This document shows, one piece after another, positions 60,381 to 64,000 of a stretch of 64,000 nt of DNA. This stretch comes from Mariprofundus aestuarium (GTDB lineage: Bacteria; Pseudomonadota; Zetaproteobacteria; Mariprofundales; Mariprofundaceae): the NCBI RefSeq assembly GCF_002795805.1, contig NZ_CP018799.1:1853001-1917000 (forward strand), written 5' to 3'. Numbering within the stretch: the stretch's first letter is position 1; every line of letters starts with the position of its first letter. The notes under the pieces were generated by a model that saw nothing but the letters and a program-made list of their open reading frames with translations, searched no databases and was not told where the DNA came from. Position numbers and translations under genes: made by a program.

Positions 60381-61091
60381 TTATTCACCTTCATCAATTA
60401 TCTCGCAGCTTGATATCAAGCGTTCTTTGATTACATCAAGCGAATTGAACATCATCACATCAAGTATTGAGAGCCAAGGAATAAAATCATATCCAAACTG
60501 ATCATATTTGAACGGCTTTGACCTTATAAACTTTAAATTAACACCCCGAGCATCGAACTCATGTTTTGAATAGAGCTCCATCCCACCAATAGCATTCACA
60601 TAGGCACTTGCACCAACCGCCTCACACAAGGCAATCACCTTGTTCTGACTCTTCAAACCATGGTCGATAACGATGTCTGATGAGATCCTGATCTCCGTTG
60701 TTATTTCCAAATGCTCGCAGATTCTAACAATGGAATTTTGCAGGAAGCAAAATAGGTTCGGATTTTCATATTTCACAATCAACTCGATCAAGGGAAATGT
60801 CTCAGAAAAATATGGAGCCCGTTGATATGCAGCTTTAATCTTATTCAACATTTTTTGCCGATTAAAATCCGCTGCCAGCTCCCGCTGGCAAACATCCAGA
60901 TAATCTGAATCCTTTTTTAATGGCAGTGAAAACATCACATCCTTACCATTCAGGAACATCCGGTTGCGATTCATCCATCCTTTCTTGGTATATTGAATAT
61001 TGTCATAAACGAGAAACAAATCTACCGATCGAATGAGTTGAAAGTAACCAATATAGGGTAGAAAATAAGGTTGCATAATTCCCACTTTCAC
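60381..61091 (-). CDS. WbqC-like family protein
   Basis: A 236-residue protein starting MKVGIMQPYFLPYIGYFQLI, the hallmark of the WbqC family. Further conserved parts are FLVYDNIQYTKKGWMNRNR, FSLPLKKDSD and a C-terminal DFIPWLSILDVMMFNS. The family occurs in O-antigen loci next to aminotransferases; its activity is not established to my knowledge, though a role in sugar N-acylation has been considered. GTG 61091 is preceded by AGAGG within a run of G; the frame stays open upstream. Confidence 0.85.
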   Translation of the reverse strand: MKVGIMQPYFLPYIGYFQLIRSVDLFLVYDNIQYTKKGWMNRNRMFLNGKDVMFSLPLKKDSDYLDVCQRELAADFNRQKMLNKIKAAYQRAPYFSETFPLIELIVKYENPNLFCFLQNSIVRICEHLEITTEIRISSDIVIDHGLKSQNKVIALCEAVGASAYVNAIGGMELYSKHEFDARGVNLKFIRSKPFKYDQFGYDFIPWLSILDVMMFNSLDVIKERLISSCEIIDEGE

Positions 61092-61123
61092 CCCCCCCTC
61101 TTCGCAACAATTCTCCATAGACA

Positions 61124-62242
61124 CTAGGATTGTGCCGCAATCAAATCGGCAATGGTCTCGACTTGCATGGTTTCGAGATCTGGATAAATTGGCAAACACA
61201 ATACCTTTTGGGCAGCGCCAGTTGCCACAGGGAGGTTTTCCGGCTGCGCAGATGGCAATCTCCTATACATAGGAAAGTCGGAGATCAGCGGATAAAAATA
61301 ACGGCGTGAATATATGCCGTTTTCTTTGAGAATATTGTACAAAGCATCACGACTGATAGGGAAATATTCCTCTACCAATATAGGGAAGTAGGCGTAGTTG
61401 GCTACCCGCTCCCCTGCATCCTTCAGGCATCTAATACCTTTAATATTCTGTAGATTATTTCGATAATGTGCATCAATTTCCTGTCGCCTGGCAAGTGCTC
61501 CCTCCAAATGTTGCAGTTGCATCAAACCGAAGGCTGCATTGAACTCACTCATCTTGCCGTTAATACCAGGTGCAACCACGGTAAGTTCATCCACTATACC
61601 GAAATTCTTTAGTTGGTTGATGCGTAGCTTGATTTCGGCATCGGGGCAGATAATTGCTCCACCTTCAAAGGTATTGAACACTTTAGTAGCATGGAAACTC
61701 AACACAGAGAGATCTCCATGCCTCAGAATACTGCCTCCCTCATCCTGAACACCAAAGGCATGCGCAGCATCATAAATCACCTTGAGATTGCGTCTGTCGG
61801 CAATTTCCTGAATGGCATCGACATCACACGGATGCCCATAACAGTGGACCGGCATGATGGCAGTTGTATCCGATGTGATCGCAGCCTCAATCTTCGCCGC
61901 ATCTAGGTTAAGTGTATCCGGATCAACATCCGAAAATACTGGCTTAATCCCGTTCCACAGCAATGAATGCGAAGTTGCCACAAAGGAGTATGGCGTCGTA
62001 ATCACTTCACCCGTAATTTTCAAAGCCTGCAGAGCAGTCACCAAAGCCAGTGTGCCATTGGCGAACAGAGCAATGTGCTCCACCCCAAGATAATCACATA
62101 ACTCATTTTCAAGCTGATGATGGAAAGGGCCGCAGTTGGTTAGCTGTTTATTTTTCCATATTTTTTCAAGGTACGGCAGGAACTCCTCCAATGGGGGAAG
62201 GTGAGGCTGAGTTACAAAAATTTTTGTTTTCTTCAGACTCAT
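61124..62242 (-). CDS. DegT/DnrJ/EryC1/StrS sugar aminotransferase
   Basis: A 372-residue PLP enzyme that converts a nucleotide keto-sugar to an amino sugar. It has LTNCGPFHHQLENEL, LFANGTLALVTALQAL, TPYSFVATSHSL, MPVHCYGHPCD, DAAHAFGV and the PLP lysine in SFHATKVFNTFEGG. The N-terminal and lysine motifs resemble VioA/FdtB-like enzymes. A 4-keto-6-deoxy-hexose such as dTDP-4-keto-6-deoxyglucose is a likely substrate, but no RmlA/RmlB genes are in the window. ATG 62242 overlaps the GT61 stop. Confidence 0.9.
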   Translation of the reverse strand: MSLKKTKIFVTQPHLPPLEEFLPYLEKIWKNKQLTNCGPFHHQLENELCDYLGVEHIALFANGTLALVTALQALKITGEVITTPYSFVATSHSLLWNGIKPVFSDVDPDTLNLDAAKIEAAITSDTTAIMPVHCYGHPCDVDAIQEIADRRNLKVIYDAAHAFGVQDEGGSILRHGDLSVLSFHATKVFNTFEGGAIICPDAEIKLRINQLKNFGIVDELTVVAPGINGKMSEFNAAFGLMQLQHLEGALARRQEIDAHYRNNLQNIKGIRCLKDAGERVANYAYFPILVEEYFPISRDALYNILKENGIYSRRYFYPLISDFPMYRRLPSAQPENLPVATGAAQKVLCLPIYPDLETMQVETIADLIAAQS

Positions 62243-63960
62243 CTCAACCTCTCAAGATCTGCCACAGCATGCAGAACACGTTTAGGCTCAATGGTATAAT
62301 CATCGTGTTTGTTTCCTGCATGGCCTAAACAACTCCCGGTCAACAACTGAGGCCGATAACCCAGCCCCATCATTGGCCCGAACCATCCACCCCAATTGAA
62401 TTGCTCCTCTTGAGAAAGTACAAGCATTTTAACATCGAAACTAGCAAAAATAAGGCTATTCAAGGATGATCCATTAGGCGCAACAATGAATTCAGCACTT
62501 TGGAAGATACGCACCTGCTCTTCAAAACTATAGTCTTCAAGAAAAACAACCTTAAACCCCAATGGCTGGAGCACCCCAATAATTTCAGCTTCATTTTCCA
62601 AGCAACGCCAACTGCTATTTTTACGGGAAAGAAAAACTTTTTCACGCTCACCTTGAGGACTATCACCGTAATAATCTAGCACTCTTCTTCTTATAAAACG
62701 TAGCGCACTTTCAGTCCAAGACCCCTGATGCTCTGCGGGAACCGCATGACCTGGGAAAAGTTCAACGGGACAAAACGTGATGGTTGGAGCCACCAAAAGC
62801 CGTTCCACCTTTAACCGCTCACCTTTTGACAAAACGTGGAGACTATTCTGGGCTATAGCATGCAAAAACTCATAGTGCGATGAGGGCATCCCCTCATCAA
62901 CAATGATGGGAATATCGGAAAATCGAGGATGTTGAGTGAAATAAAACAATCTGGGAAGAAACTCAGCAAACCAATGTCCGTAATGATTGCTAAATAGCCC
63001 AGATAGCATAATCCCTTCAGGAATGGTGTTGCGAACCTCTTCGTACTTTATCAGCAGTGCGTCAGGATGCTGAGCTATGACCTGCTCATCATTTTTAAGA
63101 CTTACAAACTGCCCATATTGGGGGTCTGCCAGCGTATCTGACAATACGCCATCGCTAGCGTCAAAGATAAGGCTGGAACCTCCAACAATAGTCACCTCAG
63201 GCAGCTCGGCAATATAGGGTGTATTTGAACAGGTAACTGTCTCTTTTGGATCCGCTCCACCTGTTGATGGATAAACGATCCTTATGTTTTCAGGGTTTCC
63301 AAGCTCATTATAAATACCTTTATGACCCGGCACCCACGCTGAAACAGCACTGATACGCCGTAGCTGAGGTCGACTTGTCTCTGACAGTGAAGAAGAGGAA
63401 AGGCTTCTCGACAAGTCATCAAAACGCCCCAATTGCAACAATAGTGTTTGCCAGTATATTTCAGATGAATTATTCCCATCCACCCATTTTTTTAACTTGC
63501 TGATAAAGTTAGCTGCCTCAACACTATCCTTACACTCAACAGCAAGCGAGATTGCGCGTTGCAAAGACTGCTTCTGATCGGCATCAAGTCCCCAGGCATG
63601 GGTAAAATATCGTAGCGCATTGGTTTTATTGCCAAGCGCTGAGTGGGTACTGGCCAGAAAATAATTGGCATAATAGCTGTCCGGCTGCTGGTTCACCGCC
63701 ACAGTTAAATGTGTAAGTGCTGTTTCATACTCCTGCATCTGATGATAGGCATAACCCAGAAAAGAGACCACAGCAAAATTGTTCTCAACAGCAGTGCCCT
63801 TTGTGTTCGCCAGACATTGCTCAATAGCCTTGTGATACAGCCCTTTGTTGGCAAGCGCCATCCACTCACTATGCAAACTGCCAATATCATCTGCACAGGT
63901 TCTATCAACCGAAGGTCTTTTCAGAAAAAAATGCAGCAAGCGGGCAAAAGCTCCCTTCAC
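62239..63960 (-). CDS. TPR protein with family 61 glycosyltransferase domain
   Basis: A 573-residue two-part protein. The N-terminal TPR helices (about 30-170; LGYAYHQMQEYETALTHL, LASTHSALGNKTNALRYF) lead to a GT61/DUF563 domain (about 310-560). That domain has LFSNHYGHWFAEFLPRLFY, PIIVDEGMP, KVFLSRKNSSWRCLENE and FIVAPNGSSLNSLIFA, the usual GT61 motifs. GTG 63960 has AGGAG five bases upstream. It is the first polysaccharide gene read in this window. The last 40 bases of the window hold no further feature. Confidence 0.88.
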   Translation of the reverse strand: MKGAFARLLHFFLKRPSVDRTCADDIGSLHSEWMALANKGLYHKAIEQCLANTKGTAVENNFAVVSFLGYAYHQMQEYETALTHLTVAVNQQPDSYYANYFLASTHSALGNKTNALRYFTHAWGLDADQKQSLQRAISLAVECKDSVEAANFISKLKKWVDGNNSSEIYWQTLLLQLGRFDDLSRSLSSSSLSETSRPQLRRISAVSAWVPGHKGIYNELGNPENIRIVYPSTGGADPKETVTCSNTPYIAELPEVTIVGGSSLIFDASDGVLSDTLADPQYGQFVSLKNDEQVIAQHPDALLIKYEEVRNTIPEGIMLSGLFSNHYGHWFAEFLPRLFYFTQHPRFSDIPIIVDEGMPSSHYEFLHAIAQNSLHVLSKGERLKVERLLVAPTITFCPVELFPGHAVPAEHQGSWTESALRFIRRRVLDYYGDSPQGEREKVFLSRKNSSWRCLENEAEIIGVLQPLGFKVVFLEDYSFEEQVRIFQSAEFIVAPNGSSLNSLIFASFDVKMLVLSQEEQFNWGGWFGPMMGLGYRPQLLTGSCLGHAGNKHDDYTIEPKRVLHAVADLERLR

Positions 63961-64000
63961 ACAAGCTCCTTTCCAAAAGAATTTATTGTCTGCAAGCCAA

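Overview
The window reads as chromosomal DNA of a Gram-negative proteobacterium, most likely a twisted-stalk-forming, iron-oxidising zetaproteobacterium related to Mariprofundus. The evidence is a pheA-hisC-tyrA-aroA-cmk-rpsA-ihfB gene order of proteobacterial type, lipopolysaccharide assembly genes (msbA, lapA, lapB), and above all a six-gene block at 8228-18148. In content and order that block matches the 'sfz' (stalk formation in Zetaproteobacteria) cluster proposed from pan-genome comparison. No rRNA, CRISPR array, insertion sequence or prophage was seen. The species assignment is inference; no marker gene was searched.

Layout. 15-2091 (+): gamma-carbonic-anhydrase-like protein, Ppx/GppA phosphatase and a small orphan. 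2126-7975 (-): msbA, an AMIN-domain cell-wall amidase, manC and a nucleotide-translocase-like transporter. 8228-18148 (-): the sfz operon, with translationally coupled genes, a terminator at its end, and a long 5' leader carrying a 44-codon small ORF and a promoter overlapped by a palindrome. 18873-18948 (-): tRNA-Asn. 19109-22317 (+): CHASE2-Ser/Thr kinase and PP2C phosphatase. 22330-36039 (-): dgt, pyrF, lapB, lapA, ihfB, rpsA (with a 24-copy tripeptide repeat), cmk, aroA, tyrA, hisC, pheA, uvrA. 36119-39122 (-): CPBP protease and priA. 39100-63960 (-): a surface-polysaccharide (O-antigen/capsule-like) locus that by eye is AT-richer than the housekeeping region, especially at 45-48 kb and 56-62 kb.

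How the genes work together. In the sfz block, Sfz2 (NfrB-like glycosyltransferase with two MshEN-type c-di-GMP modules) would polymerise and extrude a polysaccharide. Sfz1 (SH3b plus BcsB-like) would guide it in the periplasm. Sfz3 is a multi-pass, possibly GT-C-type, membrane protein and Sfz4 a glycoside-hydrolase-like lipoprotein. Sfz5 looks like an outer-membrane beta-barrel, and Sfz6 is an exported CotH-type kinase. The 39-64 kb locus encodes a complete UDP-N-acetyl-L-fucosamine route (FnlA/FnlB/FnlC-like). It also has a dehydratase/reductase/phosphoglycosyltransferase trio suited to initiation with QuiNAc, a Wzx flippase, a Wzy/WaaL-type enzyme, several glycosyltransferases, and many decorating enzymes (sulfotransferase, acetyltransferases, methyltransferases, aminotransferase, acyl-CoA dehydrogenase, WbqC). 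Tandem duplication of beta-propeller genes and paralogous methyltransferases suggests recent diversification there.

Limits. All assignments come from reading sequence and recalled family motifs; no database search or structure prediction was run. Where possible, start codons were chosen by Shine-Dalgarno position and conserved N-termini, and alternatives are noted.
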